Source: Duganella sp. Root336D2 (GTDB lineage: Bacteria; Pseudomonadota; Gammaproteobacteria; Burkholderiales; Burkholderiaceae_D). From it: a DNA stretch of 64,000 nucleotides. A program made the position numbers and the translations under genes. Within the stretch, counting starts at the first letter, position 1. Every line of letters starts with the position of its first letter. Location: assembly GCF_001425005.1 (NCBI RefSeq), contig NZ_LMDB01000012.1, positions 586,964 through 650,963 of the forward strand. The letters are read 5' to 3'. A model generated the notes under the pieces. The model was not told the origin of the DNA. It ran no database searches and saw only the letters and a program-made list of their open reading frames with translations. This document shows positions 7,971 to 17,064 of the stretch, piece by piece.

Positions 7971-8354
7971 TCAGGACTGGGCCAGGATCGCCAGGCTGAC
8001 GCCCATGCCGGCGAACCACACCACCGTGCGCAAGGTGGCCAGGTTGCTGATGTAGATGATGCTGTAGGTCACGCGAATCAGGACGAAGGACATCGCGAGG
8101 ATGTCGACGCGGTCCTGGTTCGCATGCGCTTGCTGCGCGAGGATAACGGCTGCGATGAACAGCGGCAGTGCTTCGAAGCCGTTCATCTGTGCGGCATTGG
8201 CGCGCTTCATCCAGCCGGCCTGGCGGCTGGCCCAATCGCGTGGTTCGGTATTGTCGTAGCGGTCCTTGCCCTTGACCGACGCGACTTTCGACGTCATCGC
8301 GACCATCATTGGCAGCACGCAGGCCGCGGCGATACACCAGTTTGCAACCGTCAT
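7971..8354 (-). CDS. MAPEG-family membrane protein
   Basis: 127 residues with four hydrophobic helices and the MAPEG features 'KVASVKGKDRYDNTEPR' and 'RVTYSIIYISNLATLRTVVWF'. Eukaryotic MAPEG proteins are glutathione- or eicosanoid-metabolising enzymes; the bacterial members are mostly uncharacterised inner-membrane proteins. The AGGAG ribosome site lies 8 bases upstream. The stop of the S9 peptidase gene (10484-8370) is 15 bp upstream on the same strand, so the two are probably co-transcribed. Confidence 0.85.
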   Translation of the reverse strand: MTVANWCIAAACVLPMMVAMTSKVASVKGKDRYDNTEPRDWASRQAGWMKRANAAQMNGFEALPLFIAAVILAQQAHANQDRVDILAMSFVLIRVTYSIIYISNLATLRTVVWFAGMGVSLAILAQS

Positions 8355-8369
8355 CTTTTACTACTCCTT

Positions 8370-10484
8370 CTAATTAAGGTATTTGGCGAGCCAGCCGTGC
8401 ACTTCGTTATAGAAGTAGCGGCTGTTTTCGCCTTTCAGGATCCAGTGGTTTTCGTCCGGGAATACTACCAGCTTGCTAGGAGTATTCAAACGCTGCTGTG
8501 CTGCGAAGTTCATCAGCGCGTTGTTGACGGGTACACGGTAATCCAGTTCGCCCACGGTAATCAGGATAGGCGTCTTGAAGCCGGTGCCTTTTTCGTGGTT
8601 CGCGCCCTGCATGATCGGACTTTGTTCGCGCCATACCGGCAGGTTGCTCCACACCGGGCCGCCGCCATTGACTTCGCGGCCGTAGATGCTGTCGCTGGTC
8701 CCCCATTGCATCACCAGGTCCATCTCTCCGGCATGCGACACGATGGCCTTGTAGCGGGTAGTGGTGGCCTGCAGCCAGTTGGCCAGGTGGCCGCCGTAGC
8801 TTGCGCCGCCGGCTGCCAGTTTGCCGCTGTCGATGAACGGGAACTTCCGGATCGCTTCGTCGACCGCCCAATTGATCTCATCGCCCGGGCCCTTCAGCGG
8901 GTCGTGCTGGATGGAGCGGGCGAATTCTTCGCCGTAGCCGGTGGAGCCCTTGTAGTCGGTCAGCAGCACCACATAGCCTGGCTTGGCCAGCAGGTGGTAG
9001 TTCCAGCGCAGCACGAACTGGTCGCGCCACATATTCGCAGCCCCGCCGTGGATGACCGCGAACAGCGGATATTTCCTGTTCGGGTCGAAGCCTGCCGGTT
9101 TCACGATCATGTTGTGGATCTGGCGGCCGTCCGGGGTTTTGTACCAGAAGTGCTCGGGCGCCTGCCAGTCGATGGCTGCGGCTTTCTCCACGTTGAAGGA
9201 GGTCAGGCGCTTCGGTGTGCCGTTGAAGGAGTAGATCTCCGGCGGGTTGATGGCCGATTCCCATACGCCCACCAGTGCCTTGCCGCCGGCGTTCAGCGCG
9301 TTGATCGAGCCGTTCGGCAGCGACGGTTCTTCGCGCTTGTCGCCGCCGGCGTAGTTCATCGAATTGACCTTTTCCAGGCCGGCATGCTCGAAGGAGAAGT
9401 AGATGCGCTTGCCGTCGCCTGGCAGGGCGATGCGCGAAATCGAACGGTCCAGGTCCTGGGTCAGGATCTTCGGCTGCGCGCCAGTGAAGGGCCAGGCAAA
9501 GCTGGCCACGCGGGTCAGGTCGTACACCTTGTTCGGCACTTCTTCTTCGGTCAGCGCAAGCAGGGTTCTGCCGTCGGGGGAGAAGCGCAGGTCGTGGTAG
9601 CTGCGCATGTCCCTGGTCAATTGGGCCGGCTCGCCGCCGCTTGCCGGTACGCTGTAGATCTGGGTGAAGGTCGAAGCGCGTGCGGCTTCATCGCGGTTGG
9701 TGGAAACAGCGAAGACCACGCCTTTGCCGTCCGGCGTCCAGATTGCGTTCACGGATTGGCCATCGTCGCCCTGGCTGCCGCCAAAGCCCGGCAGGTCGGC
9801 CAGCTTGCTGCCGGCCAGGATGTCGCGCGGCTTGGCTTCAGGCTGTGCATCCATCACGAACAGGCGCACCTTCTTGTCGTCCAGCCATTTGTCGAAGAAG
9901 CGCGGCGGGAATGACTCGTAGGCACGGGCGCTGTATTTGCGGTCCTTGCGTTCCTTGGCGACTTTCTTCACTGCTTCCTCATCAGTGGTGCCGGGGAAGA
10001 TTTCACTGACGAACAGGATCTGTTTGCCGTCCGGGCTCCATTTCGGCATGCGCGCGCCCAGCGTCAGGGTAGTCATGCGCTGCGCTTCCCCGCCGTCGGC
10101 AACGTCCAGGCGGTAGACCTGCGATACTTCGTCGCCTTCGCGTTTGGCGACGAACAGCAGGAAGCGGCTATCCGGCGACCATGCGTGTGCGGATTCGCCG
10201 CCCTTGCTGAAGGTCAGGCGGCGCGGCGCGCTGTCGTCCACCAGCGACTTGATCCAGATGTCGGACCATTGTTCCTTGCTGTCGTAGGCGGGATCGGTGA
10301 CCGAGAACACGGCCCACTTGCCGTCCGGGCTGGGCTGCGGAGCGCCGACGCGCTTCATCAGCCACACGTCTTCGTGGGTGATGGCGTGCCTGGCCGGTTC
10401 GGCCGCAGCGGCCTGGGCCAGGCCGGCGCATGCGCCAAGGATCAGCAGGGAAGTGAGCTTGGGAAGGAATTTGGTTGCAATCAT
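8370..10484 (-). CDS. Secreted S9-family prolyl oligopeptidase / dipeptidyl aminopeptidase
   Basis: 704 residues. A signal peptide (to about residue 27) is followed by a WD/PD40-like beta-propeller (about 30-430) with repeated 'WSPDG' and 'FSPDG' turns, then an alpha/beta-hydrolase domain (about 450-704). The catalytic triad is visible: Ser562 in GGASYGG, Asp648 in GELDYRVP and His680 in DENHW. It belongs to the acylaminoacyl-peptidase/DPP IV-like branch of S9 and is expected to trim peptides in the periplasm. The final codon lies just before the MAPEG gene on the same strand. Confidence 0.92.
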   Translation of the reverse strand: MIATKFLPKLTSLLILGACAGLAQAAAAEPARHAITHEDVWLMKRVGAPQPSPDGKWAVFSVTDPAYDSKEQWSDIWIKSLVDDSAPRRLTFSKGGESAHAWSPDSRFLLFVAKREGDEVSQVYRLDVADGGEAQRMTTLTLGARMPKWSPDGKQILFVSEIFPGTTDEEAVKKVAKERKDRKYSARAYESFPPRFFDKWLDDKKVRLFVMDAQPEAKPRDILAGSKLADLPGFGGSQGDDGQSVNAIWTPDGKGVVFAVSTNRDEAARASTFTQIYSVPASGGEPAQLTRDMRSYHDLRFSPDGRTLLALTEEEVPNKVYDLTRVASFAWPFTGAQPKILTQDLDRSISRIALPGDGKRIYFSFEHAGLEKVNSMNYAGGDKREEPSLPNGSINALNAGGKALVGVWESAINPPEIYSFNGTPKRLTSFNVEKAAAIDWQAPEHFWYKTPDGRQIHNMIVKPAGFDPNRKYPLFAVIHGGAANMWRDQFVLRWNYHLLAKPGYVVLLTDYKGSTGYGEEFARSIQHDPLKGPGDEINWAVDEAIRKFPFIDSGKLAAGGASYGGHLANWLQATTTRYKAIVSHAGEMDLVMQWGTSDSIYGREVNGGGPVWSNLPVWREQSPIMQGANHEKGTGFKTPILITVGELDYRVPVNNALMNFAAQQRLNTPSKLVVFPDENHWILKGENSRYFYNEVHGWLAKYLN

Positions 10485-10582
10485 TGCACGGTCTTCTTTG
10501 ATTCAATGGAGCGAGGATAGTGAGGAATCGGCTGGTCCATGTCAACGTGCTGTTACTTGCCTGTTACAAAGGGCGCCCGTGC

Positions 10583-10588
10583 TAGACT
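10583..10588 (+). promoter_or_regulatory. -10 box giving a probable leaderless mRNA
   Basis: TAGACT, with 8 bases to the ATG at 10597 and no Shine-Dalgarno in between. No convincing -35 box was seen. Confidence 0.45.
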
Positions 10589-10596
10589 CGCGCCCC

Positions 10597-11385
10597 ATGA
10601 ACGCCATCCTCGCCTTGAAGCTATTCCTCGTTCCTTCACTGATTTATGCCGTCACGCTGGCTGGGCGGCGCTGGGGGCCTGCTGTTGCGGGCTGGCTTTC
10701 CGCTTTCCCCATCGTCGCCGGGCCGATACTGCTGGCGATTTCGCTGGAACAGGGTCCCGGGTTTGCCGCCAGCGCGGCGGAAGGGACGTTGCTGGCCGTG
10801 CTGGCAATGATTACCTTCAGCCTGGCGTATGCGTGGGCATCCGGCCGGACGGGCGTGGCGGGAGCGATGCCGCTCGCGCTGGGCGCCTGGGCCTTGGCGG
10901 TGGCCGGCCTGCAGTCGGTTCGGCTGCCATTGCCGTTTGCCGCGCTGGCGGTTGTTGCAGCGTTGCTGGCCGCTCCGCGCTTGTTTCCACCGCGCGCGCC
11001 GGCACCAGCCGCCCCGACCGCCGCGCAGCCAGTGCGCCGCCGTAGCGACCTGCCGTGGCGTATGTTGGCCGGTGCGGTGCTGGTCATGTCGGTCAGCGCG
11101 GCCGCTGCCGGCCTTGGCCCGCGCCTGAGCGGCTTCTTCGCCATGTTTCCGGTGATGGGGACGGTGCTGGTCGGTTTCACCCACGTGCAGGCAGGCCGCG
11201 ACAGCGCTGTGCAACTGCTGCGCGGTACGATGCTGGGCTACTTCGCCTTCGCTGCGTTCTGCGTCGCGATCTCGCTGCTGCTGCGTGCGCAGGCCGTTGC
11301 AGTGTCCTTCTTCTGCGCCTTTGTGTTCGCGCTGACTATCCAGCTATTGGCGAAAGCCGCATCGTCAAAGCGCCTGGCGACATGA
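10597..11385 (+). CDS. Polytopic inner-membrane protein of unknown function
   Basis: 262 residues with roughly eight hydrophobic helices arranged as two similar halves, separated by a Pro/Ala-rich cytoplasmic linker (about residues 130-150, 'PPRAPAPAAPTAAQPVRRR'). Both halves carry a related motif: 'WLSAFPIVAGPILLAI' in the first and 'SGFFAMFPVMGTVLVGF' in the second, suggesting an internal duplication. No transport family was recognised with confidence. The start is the ATG that follows the TAGACT box; there is no ribosome site. Its 3' end overlaps the convergent P450 gene by 50 bp. Confidence 0.78.
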   Translation: MNAILALKLFLVPSLIYAVTLAGRRWGPAVAGWLSAFPIVAGPILLAISLEQGPGFAASAAEGTLLAVLAMITFSLAYAWASGRTGVAGAMPLALGAWALAVAGLQSVRLPLPFAALAVVAALLAAPRLFPPRAPAPAAPTAAQPVRRRSDLPWRMLAGAVLVMSVSAAAAGLGPRLSGFFAMFPVMGTVLVGFTHVQAGRDSAVQLLRGTMLGYFAFAAFCVAISLLLRAQAVAVSFFCAFVFALTIQLLAKAASSKRLAT

Positions 11386-12748
11386 CGAAGCCGTGGTATT
11401 CCTCGCTGTCGCCTTCGACGGAGACCAGGTCGAAGCGCCCCAGCAGGCAAGCCATGGCTACTTTGATTTCCAGCAGCGACAGATAGCGCCCCGGACAGAG
11501 GCGCGGCCCGGAACCGAACGGCATCGCCAACTGGCGCGCGTTGCTGCCATCGAGCCAGCGCAGCGGGTCGAATGCCGCCGCATTGCGTAGCTTCGTTTCC
11601 GCCACACTGTCGTGCCGCAGCACGCACCAGACCACGCTGTCTTTCGGCACCTGCACGTCGCCCACCACGCAATCGCGGTTTGCCTGCAGCGGAATGAAAG
11701 GCGCCGGCGGCTTGAGGCGCATGGCTTCGTGGGCGCAGGCGTCGATGTATTCCAGCTGGTCCATCTGCTCGATGGTAAAGCCGGAAGGATCGGGCGCAAC
11801 GCGGCGCACTTCGGCCTGCGCGCGCTGCAGCGCCGCCGGATGGCGTGACAGCAGCCATATCAGCCACGACAGGGCGCTGGACGTCGTATCTTCGCCTGCC
11901 AGCAGCATGGTGCTGACATTGCCCACCACCGCGGCGTGGTCGATAGCGCTGCCTTCCTGGTCGGCCGCCGCCAGCATCGCTTCCAGCATATTCTGCGGCC
12001 GTTCGGCGCGCGCGGGATCATCCTGCATGCGCTGGCGCGCCTTGGCGATAAAGCCGTTGGTCGCCTCGCGCATGGCCAGCACCGCAGCCTCCAGCTTGCG
12101 GTCGTAGGGCAGTTTGATATAGCGCCAGTAGGGAATCGGCAGCAGCGAACGGCGCGCCGTGCCGTCCATGATCAGCTCAAGCTGCTGCTGCACCACGTCG
12201 TCGCCATGTTCGATGGTGTTGACCTCTTCGCCGAAAGCCAGGCCGGCGATCACGTCCACCGTGTAGCGCTTCAGGTCGGCATTCAGGGCGACCGGGTGGC
12301 CTTCCTGCGCCGCCCCTGCCCAGCGTGCCTGCAGGCGTGCGCCGACCCGTGCCAGCAATGGGAAGTAGGCCTTGATCGCATGCGGCGCAAACGCCTGCAT
12401 CACCATCTTGCGCTGGTTGCGCCAGGCGGCGCCTTCCGCCAGGAAGACACCGCGTTCGCCGCCCATTTCGTCCGAAACCTGGGCTGTGACGTCGGGACGC
12501 CTGAAGCCATCCGGCCGGTCGCGCAGGACGCCGTTGACCAGCGCCGCGTCGGCAACGACCAGCGCCTGCGTGCGGCCTATGCTCAGGCGGAACAGGGAAC
12601 CGTATTGCTGCGCCAGGGCCTCGACGTCAGCGTGCACCTTGCGCGGCCGCAGCTGCAAGGCATTGCCGAGGAAGGGCAGCCCTTTGGGGCCGGGCAGGTC
12701 GGAGAGCTGGCGCAGGGCGCCGGAGGCTGGGGCGGTCGTGGTATCCAT
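11336..12748 (-). CDS. Cytochrome P450
   Basis: 470 residues. It has the P450 proline-rich hinge 'LPGPKGLPFLGNALQL' near the N-terminus, the I-helix oxygen-activation motif AGEDTTSS, the K-helix ExxR (EAMR), and the heme loop FGSGPRLCPG with the thiolate ligand Cys418. There is no membrane anchor or fused reductase, so it needs a separate redox partner. The start at 12748 gives a typical length; upstream in-frame codons would run into the divergent regulator. It is divergent from an AraC-type gene (70-bp gap), a likely regulator. Substrate unknown, possibly a fatty acid or other hydrophobic compound. Confidence 0.92.
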   Translation of the reverse strand: MDTTTAPASGALRQLSDLPGPKGLPFLGNALQLRPRKVHADVEALAQQYGSLFRLSIGRTQALVVADAALVNGVLRDRPDGFRRPDVTAQVSDEMGGERGVFLAEGAAWRNQRKMVMQAFAPHAIKAYFPLLARVGARLQARWAGAAQEGHPVALNADLKRYTVDVIAGLAFGEEVNTIEHGDDVVQQQLELIMDGTARRSLLPIPYWRYIKLPYDRKLEAAVLAMREATNGFIAKARQRMQDDPARAERPQNMLEAMLAAADQEGSAIDHAAVVGNVSTMLLAGEDTTSSALSWLIWLLSRHPAALQRAQAEVRRVAPDPSGFTIEQMDQLEYIDACAHEAMRLKPPAPFIPLQANRDCVVGDVQVPKDSVVWCVLRHDSVAETKLRNAAAFDPLRWLDGSNARQLAMPFGSGPRLCPGRYLSLLEIKVAMACLLGRFDLVSVEGDSEEYHGFVMSPGALTMRLSPIAG

Positions 12749-12782
12749 GTTGGCCAGTATGCGCGGGCCGTGCGGTGCGGTC

Positions 12783-12810
12783 TTGAACATTTGCGACATC
12801 GCGCTACAAT
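12783..12810 (+). promoter_or_regulatory. Promoter giving a probable leaderless mRNA for the AraC-type regulator
   Basis: TTGAAC (12783-12788), 16-bp spacer, TACAAT (12805-12810), then 7 bases to the ATG at 12818. The earlier ATG at 12809 lies inside the -10 box and could not be translated from this promoter. Confidence 0.55.
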
Positions 12811-12817
12811 GTTGCGC

Positions 12818-13657
12818 ATGTTGCCGATTAGTAAATTCATTGCACCGCGCCGTTCGCTCGCTTCCTGCCTGCGTGCGATCGTCGTGCGCAGCACCGTCGG
12901 CTGCGAGCTGCCCGATGAGCAGCGCCTGAACCGCTATCCCGCGACGGGTTTCCCGGTGCTGTTCCTGCAGCTGGTAGGCGAATCGGTGATGGTCGAGCCG
13001 CCGATGCCTGACGTGAAGTGCCCGCAAGGCGGGGTGCTACTGTCCGGCGCGTGGACCGGGCCAACGGTGTCGAGCAATCCTGGGCCGACGCATTTCATGA
13101 CCGTGCTGTTCTTTCCCGAAGCGCTGCATCGCCTGACGGGAATCGATATGAGCACCATCGTCGACCAGTTCCAGCCGATCAGCGTATTGCTTGACAACGG
13201 GTGGCAGCAACTTGCGTCGCAAATGCTCACTGCCCCCGACGACGAAACGCGCGTGGCTTTGCTGGAGGAGTTCCTTGAGCCGCGCTGGCGCGCTGTGCGA
13301 GGCGAGGGCAGCTTGGATGGCGCGGTGGGCGATTGGGTGCGCCGCCTGGAGGGACAGGCTGCCGCGGCTGGCATCGGCCGCAGCGTACGCATGGCCGAAC
13401 GCCGCATCCGCGAATGGGCGGGCCAGCCGCTGCGCCGCCTGCGCCGCTCCTATCGCGCCGAGCAGACCTTCATCGCCGCGCGCGATGCCTCGTTGAAAGG
13501 CAAAGTCTCACTCGGCGACATGGCGCAGCTTGGCGGCTATTCCGACCAGTCGCATATGAGCCGCGAAGCGCGCGAGATCAGCGGCCTTAGCCCTTCGGAA
13601 ATCCTGCGCCGCGGCCTGGAAGACGAAACTTACTGGGTCTACCGGATCTGGAACTAG
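12818..13657 (+). CDS. AraC-family transcriptional regulator
   Basis: 279 residues. The N-terminal sensor region (about 1-150, 'RYPATGFPVLFLQLVGES') is typical of AraC regulators that recognise small ligands. The C-terminal two-HTH AraC domain is seen at about 175-265 ('GRSVRMAERRIREWAGQPL' and 'GDMAQLGGYSDQSHMSREAR'). The start at 12818 is preferred over 12809 because the latter sits in the -10 box. It lies 70 bp from the divergent P450 gene, which is its most likely target by position. Confidence 0.88.
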   Translation: MLPISKFIAPRRSLASCLRAIVVRSTVGCELPDEQRLNRYPATGFPVLFLQLVGESVMVEPPMPDVKCPQGGVLLSGAWTGPTVSSNPGPTHFMTVLFFPEALHRLTGIDMSTIVDQFQPISVLLDNGWQQLASQMLTAPDDETRVALLEEFLEPRWRAVRGEGSLDGAVGDWVRRLEGQAAAAGIGRSVRMAERRIREWAGQPLRRLRRSYRAEQTFIAARDASLKGKVSLGDMAQLGGYSDQSHMSREAREISGLSPSEILRRGLEDETYWVYRIWN

Positions 13658-13675
13658 CGTGGCTGCGCCATTCGC

Positions 13676-13681
13676 TATAAT
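13676..13681 (+). promoter_or_regulatory. -10 box giving a probable leaderless mRNA
   Basis: Consensus TATAAT, 9 bases before the ATG at 13691; no Shine-Dalgarno, no good -35 box. Confidence 0.5.
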
Positions 13682-13690
13682 CGTCCCGCC

Positions 13691-15622
13691 ATGACAGATT
13701 TTGACGACGACGAACAGTTGGTGACTGAGCTGGGTCTTGCGGCCCGCGGCATCGAACTGGCAAAGCAGGAAGGCCGCGTATTCCTGCGCTTCACAGGTTC
13801 TGTGGAGCTGGACGGCCTGCACATTCCCTACGACCTGGTGCCGCAGCAAGGCGTGCTGGCCAAGCCATCCAAATGGCGCAAGCTGGAGCGCGAAGGGCGC
13901 GCAGCCCTGCTGCTGGAACGTGGCGGTGAAGCGGCGCAGTCTGCGCTGCATAGCGATGTCGTCGCCTTCGCCGCTGATTTGCGCGAGGAATGCGACGACT
14001 ACGGCATGCGGCCGATGGATTTCCTGCATGCGCTGGAAGACATGCAGACTTCCGAGCCCGCCGACGTGGTCTTCGACCGTATCCGCCAGCGCCTGGAGCA
14101 TGCGGTGGAACGCCATCGCGAAGAGCGCCACGCCGAACGCACGCGGCAAAGCATCAACCTGGCCGAGTATCCCGATACCTTTGAGGTGGCGCGCCGCCTG
14201 CCGCGCAAATTCATCGCGCTGCTTGGACCGACCAACTCCGGCAAGACCCACAAGGCGATGGAAGCCCTGGCGAAAGCGCGCAGCGGCGTCTACCTGGCCC
14301 CGCTGCGCCTGCTGGCGCTGGAGAACTATGAACGCCTGCAAGCCTCCGATCCAGACCTGAAGGTCAGCCTGGTGACCGGCGAAGAGCGCCGCATCGAGGA
14401 AGGCGCCACCCATGTCGCCAGCACGGTGGAAATGCTGGATACCCGCAGCCAGGTCGAAGTGGCCGTGATCGACGAGATCCAGATGCTGTCCGACCGCGAC
14501 CGCGGCGCTGCCTGGACGGCCGCCGTCTGCGGTGCGCCGGCACGCACGGTCTACCTGGTCGGCGCAGCCGAAGCACGCCGTGCGGTGGAAGCGCTGGCCG
14601 AGCGCCTGGAATGCGAGATCGAGGTCCACATCCTGAAGCGCAAGGCGCCGCTGACGATGGAGCCGTCCGCCGTGCGCAAACTGAAAGGACTGCGCAAGGG
14701 CGACGCCGTTATTGCTTTCTCGCGCCGCGAGGTATTGATGTGGCGTGATATGGTGACCGAGGCCGGCCTGTCGGTGGCCACGGTGTACGGCAACCTGTCG
14801 CCGGAAGTGCGGCGCGCGCAGGCGCAACGCTTCCGCGACGGCCATGCCGACGTGGTGGTGGGCACAGACGCCATCGCCATGGGACTGAACCTGCCGATCC
14901 AGCGCGTGGTGATGACCACCACCGTCAAGTACAACGGCTACGAGGAAGAGGAGATCCCCGCCGCGCTGGCGCGCCAGATCGCCGGCCGGGCAGGACGCTA
15001 CGGCGTGCACGAGGAAGGCCATGTGGCCGGCTACGACGACGAGACCCATGGCGTGATGCGCTCGCTGCTGAAGGAAAAGCTGCCGCCGCTGAAAGCCACC
15101 GGCTTCGCCGTGGCGCCGACGCTGGAGCACCTGCACCGCATCGCCTCCGTCACCGGCGAGGATTCGCTGGCGCGCCTGCTCAAGCGCTTCGTCCACAATA
15201 TCGACGTGCCGGATGGCTTCTTCTTCCCGCGCATCACGGAAGAGCAGTTCGAACGCGCCGAATGGCTGGACATTTTGCCGCTGTCGGTGGCGGACAAGTT
15301 CACCTTGTCGCTGGTGCCGATTTCGTCCAAAGTGGTGACGCTGCAGAAGGCCTGGGAACATTGGTGCGTGTCGCTGTCGCGCCAGCGGGTGACGCACCTG
15401 CATCCGGAGCAGAACCCGCTGCAGTGGATGAACCTGCAGGAAGCGGAAGATGCCTGCCGCCTTTACTCGGCCTACGCCTGGCTCGGTTACCGCTTGCCGG
15501 AGTTCTTCCCCGACGTGGCGCAGGCGCTGGAACTCTCGCGTTCCGCTTCGGCGCGGGTGGACAGCATCCTGCAGGACCAGAACGCCGTCAACCGCCGCCG
15601 CCAGCCGAAGCGTTTCCGTTAA
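13691..15622 (+). CDS. SUV3-like RNA helicase (SF2)
   Basis: 643 residues. A degenerate N-terminal region (1-170) is followed by a helicase core with Walker A GPTNSGKT at 179-186, the DEIQ box at 261-264 (VIDEIQML), and motif VI in 'QIAGRAGRYG'; a SUV3-type C-terminal segment follows (about 480-620). The DEIQ form, rather than DEAD, marks relatives of mitochondrial SUV3, the helicase of the RNA degradosome. Bacterial homologues are little studied; a role in RNA turnover is inferred. Transcription probably starts just before the ATG, from a TATAAT box. Confidence 0.9.
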   Translation: MTDFDDDEQLVTELGLAARGIELAKQEGRVFLRFTGSVELDGLHIPYDLVPQQGVLAKPSKWRKLEREGRAALLLERGGEAAQSALHSDVVAFAADLREECDDYGMRPMDFLHALEDMQTSEPADVVFDRIRQRLEHAVERHREERHAERTRQSINLAEYPDTFEVARRLPRKFIALLGPTNSGKTHKAMEALAKARSGVYLAPLRLLALENYERLQASDPDLKVSLVTGEERRIEEGATHVASTVEMLDTRSQVEVAVIDEIQMLSDRDRGAAWTAAVCGAPARTVYLVGAAEARRAVEALAERLECEIEVHILKRKAPLTMEPSAVRKLKGLRKGDAVIAFSRREVLMWRDMVTEAGLSVATVYGNLSPEVRRAQAQRFRDGHADVVVGTDAIAMGLNLPIQRVVMTTTVKYNGYEEEEIPAALARQIAGRAGRYGVHEEGHVAGYDDETHGVMRSLLKEKLPPLKATGFAVAPTLEHLHRIASVTGEDSLARLLKRFVHNIDVPDGFFFPRITEEQFERAEWLDILPLSVADKFTLSLVPISSKVVTLQKAWEHWCVSLSRQRVTHLHPEQNPLQWMNLQEAEDACRLYSAYAWLGYRLPEFFPDVAQALELSRSASARVDSILQDQNAVNRRRQPKRFR

Positions 15623-17055
15623 GCCCGCGCGAAGCGGACCTGCACCGCCGCCACAGCCTGCAGGCGCTCTTGCAGGTAATTGCCAAGACGCGGGTGCTGG
15701 CTGAATGCCACGTTGAAGCGGACGTGCTGGTCCGGAACGTCGTTGGCCGAGAATGCGGCGCCGCGCGTCAGCAGGATCTTGTTGCGGTAGGCGTCTTGCA
15801 CCAGCAGGTCAACATCCAGGCCGTCCGGCATGGTGCCCCACAGGAAAATGCCGGCGTCGCCAGGCTGCTCGAATTGAACGCCGGCCGCGCTTAATTGGCG
15901 CGTACTGGCGCTGCGTGCAGCCATGATCTTGCGCTGCAGTCGATCCAGGTGTTTGCGCAGGTTGCCGGCCCTGAGCACTTCGAGCAGCACATATTCATTC
16001 AGCGCCGGTGTCGTCATGACTGAATGAATCTTGGTCCGCATCAGTACTTTGAGAAGGGCAGGGGCCGCGGCCAGATAGCCCATGCGCAGCGCAGGGCTGA
16101 GCGCCTTGCAGAAGCTGGAATAGTAAATGACGCCATCGAGGCCGGAAAGCGCCGCCAGCCGGGTGCTTTGGGCTTGCTGGAAGTGGCCGTGCACGTCGTC
16201 CTCGGCGATCAGGAAGCCATACTGCTGCGCCAGCATCAAAACCCTGTGCAGGTTGGCCGCGCTGCTGCTCCAGCCGGTCGGGTTGTGCAAGGCCGTTTGC
16301 ACAAACAGCATGCGGGGACGGTGCTCGCGGCAGGCGGCCTCCAATGCGTCCAGGTCCAGGCCTTGGGGGCGCCGCTTGATTGGTACCAGGCGTATGCCCT
16401 CCTGACGCAACCTGCCGAACATCAGGAAGAACCCAGGGTCTTCCACCAGTACCGTATCGCCGGGTTGCAGGAAACTGCGGCAAATCAGGTCGATCGCATG
16501 GGTGCCGCCAAAGGTAGTGAGGATCTGGCCTGCATCAATGGGGGCACCGATGCCTTGCAAGAGCAGCGCAATGTGCTCGCGCAATTCAGGTAGTCCCTGG
16601 GGCGGGCAGCGCGAAGCCATGCCGGCGCTACTGTTTGCGATTGCCCTTTGCACTGCGGTAGCCGGTACCGCGTCTTGCAGCCAGGTCGGCGGCAAAGCGC
16701 CGCTACTGGCCAGCAGTACCCCGGCACGCTGGTCGTTTGCCTGTTGCACAAGCCAGACGGGTTCCTGTTCCTCGCCCGCTTCCAGTGCCGCATCGTCAGG
16801 TGCCGACCTGCCGTCCTCACTCCTTGCCCGGACATAGAATCCCGCCGTGCCATGCGAATCGATGATGCCTGCTGCGACCAGCCGGTCATACGCAAGTACG
16901 ACGGTATTCGTGCTCACCGCCAGTTGCGTGGCCAGCTGGCGAATAGACATGAGCTTGGAACCTCCGGGCAGCGCGCGCCTCTCGACCAGCTGTCGCAACT
17001 GGTCTTCAATCTGCTTGGACAGGGCGACGGGAGAGGTGCGGTCGAGGGAGAACAT
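15619..17055 (-). CDS. MocR-type regulator (GntR HTH fused to class I aminotransferase domain)
   Basis: 478 residues. A GntR winged helix (about 1-75, 'SIRQLATQLAVSTNTVVLAYDRL') is joined by a linker to an aminotransferase fold I domain (about 110-470). The PLP lysine is Lys317 in SFCKALSPALRMGY, where most relatives have SFSK. MocR proteins use the PLP domain as a sensor of amino acids or PLP rather than as an enzyme. It lies 9 bp after a LysE exporter gene on the same strand, so the two are probably one unit and an amino-acid-responsive control is likely. It overlaps the convergent helicase gene by 4 bp. Confidence 0.9.
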   Translation of the reverse strand: MFSLDRTSPVALSKQIEDQLRQLVERRALPGGSKLMSIRQLATQLAVSTNTVVLAYDRLVAAGIIDSHGTAGFYVRARSEDGRSAPDDAALEAGEEQEPVWLVQQANDQRAGVLLASSGALPPTWLQDAVPATAVQRAIANSSAGMASRCPPQGLPELREHIALLLQGIGAPIDAGQILTTFGGTHAIDLICRSFLQPGDTVLVEDPGFFLMFGRLRQEGIRLVPIKRRPQGLDLDALEAACREHRPRMLFVQTALHNPTGWSSSAANLHRVLMLAQQYGFLIAEDDVHGHFQQAQSTRLAALSGLDGVIYYSSFCKALSPALRMGYLAAAPALLKVLMRTKIHSVMTTPALNEYVLLEVLRAGNLRKHLDRLQRKIMAARSASTRQLSAAGVQFEQPGDAGIFLWGTMPDGLDVDLLVQDAYRNKILLTRGAAFSANDVPDQHVRFNVAFSQHPRLGNYLQERLQAVAAVQVRFARA

Positions 17056-17064
17056 CCTTGGAGT

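Noticed and set aside
8124..9914. A 596-codon plus-strand open frame opposite the S9 peptidase
   Set aside because: Shadow of the peptidase; the catalytic triad on the other strand leaves no doubt.
13508..15403. A 631-codon open frame opposite the SUV3-like helicase
   Set aside because: Shadow of the helicase gene; composition dominated by His, Arg and Gln, no family features.
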